Origin: Brachypodius melanocephalos
Lineage: Eukaryota > Chordata > Aves > Passeriformes > Pycnonotidae
Direction of reading: 5' to 3'
NCBI GenBank assembly: GCA_013398615.1
Contig: VZSR01001477.1
Location: 203,303 to 267,302, forward strand
Length of the DNA: 64,000 nucleotides
The notes under the pieces are model-generated. The model worked only from the letters and a program-made list of their open reading frames with translations, had not been told where the DNA came from and ran no database searches. Numbering within the stretch: position 1 is the first letter of the stretch; each line of letters starts with the position of its first letter. Both the position numbers and the translations under genes were made by a program. This document shows, one piece after another, positions 28,701-39,870 of this stretch.

Positions 28701-29559
28701 CAGGCATGAATAATCTAAGGAGTAAACAGAATACTATTATGAATACACATGTGTCCATTACAAGAAGTAGTAAATTTAAAGATGATTAAAAAGCATCAGC
28801 AAAGCACAAACACCCTCTTAAGCACATACAGCTATAACATAAGCAGTATCTGCTTTTCTTGTGAAGGATTCATTACAACAAGAGTCTTAGAAATGAGTAA
28901 AATAAATAACTGAGCCTGATTAAAGAGCTACCATCAATCATCTCTGGATCGCAAGTTCAAAAGCAAAAAAAGAGGATCTGTTATTGTGCCTTATTTAATT
29001 ATGAGACTCAAAATGCATGAAATCATGCAAAACAGATGTAAAAATGCTGTACTCTGTATAAATGAGGACAAATTCCAACAGGTATTGTTCACCTTTTTAC
29101 AAGGTTTTTGAGAGGTCAAGTTCAACAGAATATCTAAACATACATCCCTCTATTTAAAAATCCTCAAGCTTAACTGACTGAAGTCCTACAGGACGCCTAA
29201 CCTATGGGATATATGGGTTTAAAAAATATTCTGAAATATTTAAAATTCTCTGAATCAATTTTTAGGCAGATGAGGCACTTAACTTTAATCCTCCACTCTG
29301 AATTTTGTCTTTTTAAAGGCTGGAGGAACACTGCAGGTGGTGTAATTTGCAAAATGAGCCAAGTACCTTTAGGACTGTGCCTCTCACATGTGAATGTGTT
29401 TTTTGTAGGCAATTCAGTAGGTGAGGAATGGCTTTTCCCTTTCTCTGTTTTGTGAATTTTCCATTAAGCAAAATCAAAAATCTCATCTTTCAAGCTTAAA
29501 AGAGTTCTATCCCAAAGAATATCAAGGCACACAAAAGTACCAGGAGTCTTGTGTGGAAA

Positions 29560-30330
29560 AACAAGGCCAAACACAAAAAACAAAAAGGAAGCCTAGAGAA
29601 GGTCGAAGGAAGGACAGGTAACATGGTGGGAACACAGGAACATTGCCCAAGCATCCAAGGGATGCAGTTTGGATAATAAGCTAATACCCAAATGTAACTG
29701 AATCTGGCTAGGGATGTCAAAAAACAACAAGAAGGGCTTCATGAGAGAAAATGAAGAGTAGGGAAAGTATGGATTCACGGCTCAAAGAGACAGGGACCTG
29801 GTTACACAGGGCATGGAAAGACAAAGGTACCAAATGTCCTGTTTGTCTCAGTCTTTACTAGCAAGACTGTCCATCAGCATTCCCAGGTTTCAAACACCAA
29901 GGAAGAAGTCTGGTGCAAGGAAGAGGATCAGGTCAGAGAATCTGGACAGGGAAACTGGACATAAATAAATCCATGGGACCTGATGGGATGCATCCACAAG
30001 TGCTGAGGGAGATTGCTAATGTCATCATGAGGCCACTCCTGATAAACTTTGATCAGTCATGGCAACTGAGAGAAATGCCAGAAAGCAAATGTCACTTGTA
30101 TCTTCAAAAGGTACAAGGAAGAGTACGCAGGAAACTCCAGGCTGGTCATCTCACCTCCACCTCAGGGAAGGATGGAGCCACGTTCTTTCAGTGGTGCCCA
30201 GAGGTACTGGGCACAAACTGTAACACAGATGGTTTCAAACATCACAAAACGTTTCTTTACTGTGAACATGGATGAGCACTAGCACATAACTGGAGGTACT
30301 CAAAAAGTAATCTGGACTTGGGGTGGCCCA
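29560..30330 (+). mobile_element. CR1 LINE with ORF2 remnant and internal deletion
   Basis: Unlike the other copies this one retains reverse-transcriptase coding sequence. Plus-strand translation gives DINKSMGPDGMHPQVLREIA, matching the start of the CR1 reverse-transcriptase region, followed by frame-shifted equivalents of the 'FKKG...NYRPVSLTSIPGK' block. Upstream, around 29700-29870, are remnants of the 'RDVKGNKKGF' and 'NNFFASVF' stretches. Right after 30180 the sequence jumps to 3' UTR material ('tttcagtggtgcccagaggt'), so the rest of the reverse transcriptase is deleted. It is dead: the frame is broken and most of the domain is missing. The boundaries are approximate. Confidence 0.85.
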
Positions 30331-33300
30331 GCTTGTGCAGGAGTTTCCCTGCAGAGGGGACTAGTTCCCCTACACTGTCCCTTCCTAACTCACTAATTTT
30401 CCAATTCCATGAAATAATCCTGAGAGTTAAGCCTGGAGTGCAAACTCAGCTCCTATCTCCAAGTCATTGTCCTACCTCTGGACAACAAAATGAGGCCTCT
30501 TCTTCCTCCTGTAGTGACTCCCCTTTGTACAGGTTAGCAATGGCAACTAGGAGGGAGGATGTGTGGGCTGAAGCTGCTTGAGGCTGACAAAGGATAGCTT
30601 CTTTCTAAAGTTTGTGACAAAGGATGAAAAATTGAGTTAGGATAGCTTGAAGTTATACTAGAATTTGCTTTTCTTTTTATTTTTTTTAAGTTACACTGCC
30701 TGATTCTTTTGATATAAAATTACAGAAAGAAACCAAAATTAGATTGAAAATATTTGTGAAAATGTCATAATGAAGGAATTCTTCCTTTGGTAAGATGCAA
30801 ACAAGTTAGTAAGAAAATTAGTACTTGTGAATTTGCCACTTGTTTTTACTCTCTATATTACAACACCTTTCTTTTCCTCATTAAAACATGCATTTGCAAA
30901 ATGTTTATAGTTCAAGAGGTAACTTTGAAAAAAAATTAAAAGCCTTGAAAGTGTATGCAGAAAATATTCAGCATATGAAGATGAAAATCATCATTGAAAT
31001 TACAATGGAATTATCATTAGCCTTTTTACTGAGGGCTAAGGCTGAGAATAATGATTGTTTTTCAGCTGTTTGATGTAGACAGCTCTGCTGCTTGAACTGG
31101 CACTATTGAGAGAGAAATCAGAGGGGATTGGTCTTAATCTTAACACATCCTCATCAGAGACCTGGACATTAATCTACTGGTTGATATTGAGACATTTTCT
31201 TCTTATGTTTGTAGGTCTTAAGAAAATAAGACTGTAACTGCCAAAAATTATCAGAAAAACTTTTTGGAGAAGTATTTGTTTCTCTAATTAATTTATTTTA
31301 AATTCATTTAGTTCTTTAAATTTATCCACATTTCTTACCATCCTTTGTGTTTAGTCAGGCTGTTGCATTACTAGAATGTAAAGAAATGTATATGATTGGA
31401 ATGTTTCCTATACATGGGGGTTCTTGGATGTGAAGATTTTTAAGATTGCTAATATCCCATAACAAACTAGGTAGTGATGGAATAGAAAACCTTATGATAG
31501 TTGTCCTAAAACATTAACCTGTTTAAGCCATGCTGTTAGCTTTGGAAGGAGACTTGAACTGGTAATTCATTGTTTTTCCTAGTGTTCAGAATTCTTGATT
31601 ACCCGAAATAGAAACTAGTGTTTGATCAAATAAGACTTGGAAAATATCCACAATAGTTTCATACCCTTTATAGCAAGGTCTTTCTTACAATTTACAAAGT
31701 AGGTCAGGTTGGTCAGAGATTTTGTACTTCACAGGGTCTAGATCTTTATATAATTATTAATATAATTATTGAATGTATAATTATTTATAATGAACCTTGT
31801 GATATTTGGCTATGGTGCAGTTAGTAAGCAGAAACAGATTTTTTTTCTATTCTATTCATGGTGTTTTATCTATTGTTTGGTCAGTTAGTGCCAGAATGAG
31901 AGGGTCTTAGCTTTTGATTTCTACATTTATTACCTAACTGCAAAGAAAGAAGACAAAGAGCAAGCCATATATGGTGTAAAGAGTGAGCAAATATTGTTAC
32001 AGGAAAAACAGAATCCTGTGAATTTATTTCTTTCATTAAATGTGTGTTATCTGTCAAAAAAATGGGTCAGCTTTCTGGGAATTGAATTTTACAGAAGATT
32101 CCATCTGGCTTTTCCAATTGTTACAAGAAAGGATGCTTTTTTTTTTTTCCCCATATGAAATACCATAGTGTTCCATAGAGAGGGAGGCATCCTTCAGGGT
32201 GGCTTTTTACAAGAAACTTTTAAAATATCAAAGCATTCACTGCACATAAAAATCATTTTCAGCTGTTAATGAGGGCATGTAAAATTTTTATGAGATGAAA
32301 CCCAAGTCTATTTGAAAAGTAAAGACTCAGCTTTTACTTGAGAATTTGCTTATATTCACCACGAGATGTAGAGCCTGGACATTGGTTTTCCTAGCATAAT
32401 ATTCCTACAGGCCAAGAAATCAGACTTTGGAGTTTAGTTTCTAGAGACCCTTATACATAGACACAACAATTTAAATGGGCTCTTTGGGATTTGACACCCA
32501 ATAAAACAATGTTTGGCTGTAGCCCATAAGACTTGGTTCTAAAATCATAACAAATTCCCAGGCTCATACTCGATGATTAAGCTGCCCTCTGTAATGAATA
32601 TCTAAACATTTCACATAAATATTCATGAATTCAGTCTTGAATTCAGGTTGTGGTAACAACTACATGGGTCTCTCACTAGAGAGATATATCTTCAAAATAA
32701 ATGGGAAATTTAGCCTCTGTTATTAAATTGCACAATAAAATAGAATTTGTTAGATAATTCCAAATAAACACACGGGATAACTGAGGAAGAACCAGATGAA
32801 TGTCCTATAGGTTTATAAGTAAATGAGCTACTCCAGTGAGCAGAAATATTGAGTATAAGCCCCCTAAAGCTATTATGGAAAAATAAATCCTGAAGATCCA
32901 ATTTTGTACACTACCTAAAACACATACACACATTCATTCACTGCTTTCTCATAACAGCAGTCAGGAAATATTTGAACATGCAGTGTGCATGTTGAAATTC
33001 CTTCCTTTGACCTTTAAAATCAGAACCACATATCCACTTTGAGTAAGCTACAGGGTGCTTGGAGAAGAAAATAGGACAGCAATGATAAGGCAAATGACCA
33101 GGTTTCAATTTGATATATCTGCCTCATTGCCATCCACTTCAATGACATCGCTTTAACAGAGAAATTGGTTTTCCTGTCTTTTTCCAGTTCCATAGAGCTT
33201 CCAGAAGTTATCATGATGGCAGAAGGTTCTTAACTGCCTTTGACATTGAATTTCTCCTTGATTTGTGAAAAGTTGGGTTAGTCTCCATGAATCTGCTGTA

Positions 33301-35469
33301 CTCATTTTACACTGGCAAAAAATAACTATTGAGACTCTAAATTAATTTAAAAAATAGTATCTTGGGGGTGGGCACGTAGCCTCTGCTCTGTTATAATCAA
33401 TGACTTTTGGTCTAAATTTAGTGAGTCTAAAATTTTACCTCGCAATCTAAATTTACTGTAGGAATTTCATTCTGGAATCAGATTTCCAAGGGTGCAAATG
33501 TGAACATCTGGCAGCCCATTCCAGCGCCATAAAAGAACGAGGCCATGAGAAAATGTGGACTTGAATGTTTAACTAAATGTATTTGGGCACATATTTTTGC
33601 TGCTGGCTTACCACTAAAAGTTTTTCTGCTTTATACAATATTCTTGGGCCTGAATTCATGCCTATTTTTCTTATTTAGATTCTTCAGGAATCCTGTGGCA
33701 TGCTAATTTGCAAGATGAGCTATAGAAAAAGCTATTTTCAGAGATTATTACTGATGTTATTTGGGGCAAACTGAGTGACAGCTACTATTTCTTCCCTAAG
33801 CTGCTGTGAAATTTCATTTGTTCTTTACCAGTCGGAGCTGCTCAAAAGTGGGATCATTCAAAAAATTCACAGAATTATTTGTTGTATGGCTCTGGATGAT
33901 CCTGCCTGCACAGTAATAAAAGACAGTTGCAATGAAATATGTTATTAAAATTGCACTTAGTCAATTTGGGTGTCAATTTCTTGTTTGTTTGCAAGACAAC
34001 TCTGCAGATGAACTAAACCAGCACATCACCACGGTGTTTGAACACTAACTCCTCTTGTCATACAGTGAATAGTCATGTAGTGGAATAAAGATCGTGGAGT
34101 AAAGATCATGAAATATGCCACAAGAACAAAATCCAGCAACTGTTGAGAATGGGATTGCAAGAATGAAACTTCGGGACATGACCAGAAATGGAGCAGATTA
34201 AGTTGATGTTGCTTATTCAAAAAGAGGCCTTTCACTACATGCTGATATGATAATTGACTATGAGCCAGGCTCCCAGCCAAGTCTGCTGCCCTGGCAATGC
34301 GACTGACAGCTTCTTGCAAAGGGCCGTGACAAAAAAAATGAGATAAATACTAAAGCTGTGCCAACTTCACTCTGTGCTCCTGAGAGTGTCCGATGAATCC
34401 TTATCCCAGCCAATAATCCAAGATCTGTGCTCTTTGTGCACCCAGAGCTCTCATGTGAAACACAGAGCTTTGAGTGTGAAAGCAGCCCATTACTACATTT
34501 TAGGTATTGTTTTGAAAACCTTAAGCATATGTGGTTTTGATATTTTTTAGTTTTCATCTTTACCTGCACGCAAGATATATCTCCCCTCACCCTCCTCATC
34601 CCTCCAAGACAGAAAACAGAATCGCTGTACCATTGGTCTAGTCAAGCCTGGATATTCTGGGAAAAATCATCTTTCCTGTTTTATCTTAGTCATTGAATGT
34701 TGAAAATAGGATTTAGAGTCATTGTAATTTTTAATCACAGAGTTCTTCCAGTACTGCCTAACTTCTTCATACTCCTTGGGCTGTATTCTCTGTTTCAGAA
34801 AATGTTGCTGACAAGAAATATTTATATAAAAGGTAATTTAGAAATTATTTTTATGACAATACTGACATTAGCACCAACACTTAGATTGAGGATTAATGGA
34901 ATTTTTCATAGTTCTGTGAAAAAGGCAACTTTCGGGGTTAAAAAAATAAAAGTGAAATCCATTGTTATTTTTGTTATTAACTTCAGAAGAAATATCAATA
35001 AGAATGTCAGTGCCTGAAGTCCTTTAGTCCCTTTCAAAGAATTTATATTTAATTTTGAAAGTTTTGTAATAACAGTCCTTTTGCTTGTGATGGTTCTGGT
35101 GTAGTCATCTGGAAAACAGTGGTAGAGGCATATGAAAGAAATGGGAATACAATTGGATAAAACAGCGGACTTCACTCTTGTAGAGACAAATAATCAATAG
35201 TTGGCACTTTCAAGAAGCTGGGCAGCTCAGGGACACAGATTACCTAAAAATCAAAGTTCAACAACAGTCTTCATAAAAATTACATGAGGTTTGCAATGTA
35301 AATCCCCAACAGCTGAAATACAAAATAAAATCTAATATTCTACAAGGAATTTACCATAGACTCTTTCCTCTAGCATGTCTAAATACTGAAGAACTTACCA
35401 AAAATTTTGCTTTTGCATGAAATATTTTGCTTTAAGGCCTTGATTTGTTAGGTGACATAATGTGGAGTT

Positions 35470-35550
35470 TGGTTTTTTTTTAGATTTGTTTGTTTGTTTT
35501 TTTTTTGGTTTGTTTTTAGATGGTTTGTTTGGTTTTGGTTTGTTTTTAAA
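35470..35550. repeat. T-rich GTTT-type simple repeat
   Basis: An irregular run of TTTG/GTTT units and T homopolymers between about 35470 and 35550, such as TTTGTTTGTTTGTTTTTTTT. Low-complexity sequence in the intergenic part. Confidence 0.8.
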
Positions 35551-36788
35551 TAAAGAAATCTTTAAATTATTTATCTTTGTTTTTCCTCACATTTTCAAAG
35601 CCCAAGATACTTTCAGAAAAAGAATGTAGATCTGGAAAAAAGTGAATGAAATACAGGCTGCTCTGAACTGTAAGACCTCCTCAAGGAGTAACAAAATGAT
35701 AACATGGGGAATAATTGAAACTAGAAGCACATTTTCACCCCAGATGATCTCTAACTCATTTTCACGTGGATTGAGTCAGACTTTGATTTCAGCACTTTCC
35801 AGAAGTCTGTAAAAAGTGGCTTCTGCCTGCAGAGACAGATATTCTAGTGTTTTTCTAAGTCCTCACCATTAATCTCCTAGCACACCAAACACTCGTTACC
35901 AGAGACAGACATAAACAGAAGGACATGAATTCCCAGCACCTTGGTGGGCAGAGGGGTGATTGAACATTGACTTTTTTCCCAAGCAATAATTTAATTATTT
36001 AGAATTTTGTACAAAAAGTTTTAATAGATTTCAAAAATGCTGTGATGCATTTAATATTCTAAGACTGAATATTAAACTGGAATAATAACTATATCTATTT
36101 ATCTGCCTTACAAAGTGGCAGTTACTGATACTATTCCCATCACCTTTCATGAAAACAAAAATTTATTTTGGCTTGAACTTAACTCTGCACACTACTGCAT
36201 ATTTTAGAAAACTGTGACTGCCCTTACTTTTTGGATACAAGTGATATAGAGGACTCTGAAACTTATTCATACAAGACTAGCAGTGTTTTGAGACAGATCC
36301 AGTCTAAAAGTTGGACAAGAGGTGGTACAGAACCATAGCAAAGTAATTTAACATACATATTGATTCTTTAACTACAGTTTAACTTTGTGCTTATAAAAGG
36401 TCTCTAACTGAAATTTGAATTACCAAAGCCTTGTGTAGGAGGACAGTCAAAGCATTTTGTATACAGGAGATGATATTTTTAATACTTTTCTGCTAATCTG
36501 TTTTTAAGATGTATGTATCTTCAAACATGCATAGCTTACACTAGAGGAAGCAGTTCTGGGGGAAATTTTTTTTTTTTCAACAAAATAAAGGCTTCAGGTA
36601 AGATTTTTTTGCTATTGCAGAAGTACCAGGCCATGTTTCATAGTTTGTTCTTTGCTAGATGTATGCCTAGAGACATACATATGTCCTTCAAGAAAGTCTA
36701 CAGCTACGAGGGTAATTGCTACACTCATCACTTGACATGACTTCAGAATTCTTTGTAGAGTTTGAATTCCAGGAACACCACGTTTTGC

Positions 36789-36823
36789 AAAAAAAAAAAA
36801 AAAAAAAAACAACAAAAAAAAAG
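36789..36823. repeat. Poly-A tract
   Basis: 22 A (36789-36810), then CAAC, then nine or more A. It could be the tail of a retroposed sequence, but no recognisable element or processed pseudogene precedes it. Confidence 0.9.
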
Positions 36824-39094
36824 GCCTTAGAGGGAAAATTCATCAGTTCAGAAATCTGCTATAATGGTATTTGTAAGTGAAGCTTAAAATAATAGCGTGC
36901 TGTTGGGACAATTAGTGATCTCTTCTTTACCTTCTTAGCTATCTGTATGAGGTGTGATGAGTTTAATTTATGATGTATGTTCCACAGATACTCATTAGAA
37001 ACATTCCTTCAGGTGACATTACATCATTAGGATGCTAGCTAAAATAAGAATTTACTGCACTTCTTGTTCCTGTTAAGTTCACTGATATGCCCTACACCTC
37101 TAGCATTGCATTTCTAGTAAGAGATATATCCAAAATTAATACTAGTGTTTACTGTTCCAGTGCAAATTCCTTTGCTTAATACTTATACCTTCACAATGAA
37201 CACACTATGGACAGAGTGGAAAAATGTTTAGCATTGCTCTTCAACACCACGAGAAATATTAGGTATCACCAGACACATTATGTGTTTAAAGCTCACACAG
37301 GATACTTTGTTCAGTGTTACTGTGTACAACTAGCTTGTTAGGTATACTTAAATATTTTAGCTTGCCTGGCCTCCAGAGTTTTCTCCCCTTTGAGGAGATG
37401 TTGTTCCAGCTCAGAAACAGATTGCTATCACCACCCAGAGGCCAGCTGCATGCAATTGCTGTAGGGCTTTTCCTAACCAGATGGGCATCGAGCATAGTGT
37501 TGGTGATCCAAAGAAGACAGCTTGTAAGGCAAATGGTATCAAGGGTTACTCCTTGGGAGTGGATAATGTACCTCTAGGAACTGGAATTGGGGAAGCAGGA
37601 TTCACCAGTTGGGCTGAGGCAACTGATAGCTTTTGTTGCATACCTCTGGTGGGCAGTCACTGCACTAGACTCAGCCACACAGTGGGATTGTGAACATCAG
37701 TCTAAGGCTGTATGTGATGATTTCTGAGCAGACACACACACAAAAATTAATTGTGATTCTGTAATATTTTAAATTCAGAATTGTTAAGTCAAAATTAGCC
37801 TACCTTTTGTAAAGGTAGGAAATATAAAATATAATTCTGGGGATATTTTTAAATGCTAAGATCAACTGTGTGTGACCTGACTGGGAAGTTGTGTTCTTCA
37901 GGCATATTTGTATAATGCACTACCAAGCATCCAGCAGTGATATCTGATTTCAGGGCTGTCATGGTGTCAACACTGTTTACAGTATCTGTAAGCTTCTCTT
38001 TATTTATTATTTTAGAACTTGAACTACCAAACTCTGTTGACAGCAAAAGTCCTGTCAAAGTGATGAAAGTGTGGGCAAAATATTTATTACATTTGAGAAC
38101 AAGTACTTTTATTTTTTAAAGTTTTCTTGCTTTGTTGGCACACTGTATCAGTAGGGAACTTTTCATAAAATGTCCACTCAGTCCTTCAGGTGTTTGAGGT
38201 TTTTTTGATTTTAACTTCCTTTCAAGAAATAAGTCTCTAATGCTTAACTTGAGCATTTTTGGAAATCCCATTATGCTACTTAGTACTTACTTACTTTATG
38301 CTATTGTGACACAGGGAGAAGAGTGAGGTGAAGTATTTCACACAGCATCGGACCTGAACTCTCTGAGATAATTATATAGGCCTCAGAAACAGAAGCAGCA
38401 ACTAGTCTTTATGCTGGAAGACCATTAAGGATTTTGAAGATGACCTAAAACTTCTGATGAACTTGAACTCCACCCCTCATGCATTTTGAGCCAGGATAAT
38501 ATATTGATTTCATGTGTTAAACCTACCATAGTGGATAAACAGTCTACTTCTTCTCATCCCTTAATCCTTTACCTGTAATGTGATAAATTGTTATGTTCTT
38601 ATTGCACTAATTCAACAACAATCAGGAAACAGGTCCCTAAGTTAATAATGAATATAAAACATATTCTAGAGTTCCTCTTTGCGATATGACATTTTTATAA
38701 AGTGATTACAGGAAGAATATCCTGAGAAACCTGTAATGGATAGGCCTATTAAAGCACAAAAATACTTTCATAAGTGATGAAATGACATTTGGAGCTGGTG
38801 TATGTCTTAGTTGACTTGTGCATTATAATACTCTGAATCACGGCCACTGAAACTCAAGAAACATTTCTAAATATCTGCCATAATGATCAAAACAGAAGAT
38901 CCACTATAGATAATAGAGACCTCCTGGAAAGCAGAATGAACTTTATTTTTTTTTTTCCTGGCACAAACAGTATGTCTCATTTTATCACTGGGAAGTTTCT
39001 CAAAGCAAGAATGTCTTTCAAAATAAATACTTGAGGAGTACTCTAGCTACGTGTCACGCAGACCTCTAAGTCACAAATACTTTGAGGTGTCGGT

Positions 39095-39870
39095 CTCCTT
39101 TTTCAGTCTCTCCGCCGCCCTCGGTCGCTGCCAAGCGCTGTCGGGTCCGGACGCCCTGTCCCTCTCGCGGTCCCGGCCCCCACCCGGCCCGCTGAGCGCG
39201 GCTGCGGCGGCAGCTGAAGGGACCCTCCCTGCCCTGCTCCAGTCACTTCCAGGGAGCTCCGAGGGGCGGTGGCACCCGGGGGCAGGGCTGGGGCGGGGCA
39301 GTTCGGCCCGGCCCGCTGCGGGGGCAGTCCCGCCGTGCCCCGCCGGCCCCCGGAGCGCTGCCTTCCTCTACTGTCCGAGGCGTTTTGGAGCCTTGGAGGA
39401 GCCGGTGCGGCCCGTCTCCCTTGAAGGCCGTGGAACATGGGTTTCCTGGACAAGCTGGCGGCGCTGCCCAAACTTAGCGGAGCGGTGGCGGGCCGGGGCG
39501 GCGGTGCCTGGCGGCGGCCGGGCCCGCCCTGTGCGAGCGTCCCGGCCCGGGCGGCTGCTGCCCCCCGCCCGCCGCCCGGCGGCCGCGCTGCCTCCTCCCG
39601 GGCGCCGGGCAAGTACGAGGAAGTTTTTCGGTCCTGCCTGGGGGAGCCCGAGAAGGTCTGGGGAGAAGTCGCCGAGCAGATCCAGTGGTACAAGCCCTGG
39701 GTCCGGACCCTGGAGAGGGGCAGCCTGGGGAGCGCCTCTTGGTGAGTGCCCGAGTGCCCGCGGTGCGGTGCGGAGGTCGGGGCACGGCCGGGCGGCTCGG
39801 CTCTCCTCGGTGCAGCGGGGAGGGAGGGCTACCTGCCCGGGGAGCTGCGGGTGTGCTGGGCTGGGGGGCA
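39095..39870 (+). promoter_or_regulatory. ACSS3: CpG island with presumed ACSS3 promoter, 5' UTR and exon 1
   Basis: Composition changes abruptly from AT-rich to strongly GC- and CpG-rich at about 39095 and falls back after about 39870. A consensus GC box (GGGGCGGGG) lies at 39290-39298, with further GC-rich boxes around 39280 and 39500. No TATA box is apparent within 300 bases of the start codon, so dispersed CpG-island initiation is expected. I see no ATG between 39100 and 39436, so the 5' UTR in this interval has no upstream start codon on the plus strand. The exact transcription start cannot be read from sequence. Confidence 0.8.
39437..39741 (+). CDS. ACSS3: ACSS3 exon 1 (start codon, mitochondrial presequence, start of ACS N-terminal domain)
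   Basis: Encodes residues 1-101 plus two bases of codon 102 (Trp), so intron 1 is phase 2. The ATG at 39437 has A at -3 and G at +4, a strong context, and an in-frame TGA at 39422-39424 rules out an upstream extension in this exon. Residues 1-58 are rich in Arg, Ala, Gly and Pro with almost no acidic residues apart from Asp5, as expected for a mitochondrial targeting sequence. Residues 59-93 (KYEEVFRSCLGEPEKVWGEV then AEQIQWYKPW) match the conserved entry into the ACS N-terminal domain. The donor is G|GTGAGT. The exon is very GC-rich because it lies in the CpG island; long open frames in the other frames here are composition artefacts. Confidence 0.93.

Larger units (their letters stand above)
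13961..29559. other. Intergenic DNA, nothing recognised apart from simple repeats
   Basis: About 15.6 kb with no recognisable protein exon. It includes an exact octamer ATTTGCAT at 14473-14480 in a near-palindrome, the CAAA microsatellite and the 23-bp tandem duplication. A G/C-richer patch at about 21310-21680 is unassigned; it ends with TTATTAAACTAG-type sequence and might be an old LTR, but I cannot support that. Confidence 0.55.
30331..39094. other. Intergenic DNA upstream of ACSS3
   Basis: AT-rich with low-complexity tracts at 35470-35550 and 36789-36823 and no recognisable exon or transposon family. The last few hundred bases before the CpG island are ordinary AT-rich sequence. Confidence 0.6.

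Noticed and set aside
1..39050. Search for LIN7A exons or other neighbouring genes on both strands
   Set aside because: LIN7A is the expected neighbour by vertebrate synteny, but none of its conserved L27 or PDZ peptides is found in any frame, so no gene is called here.
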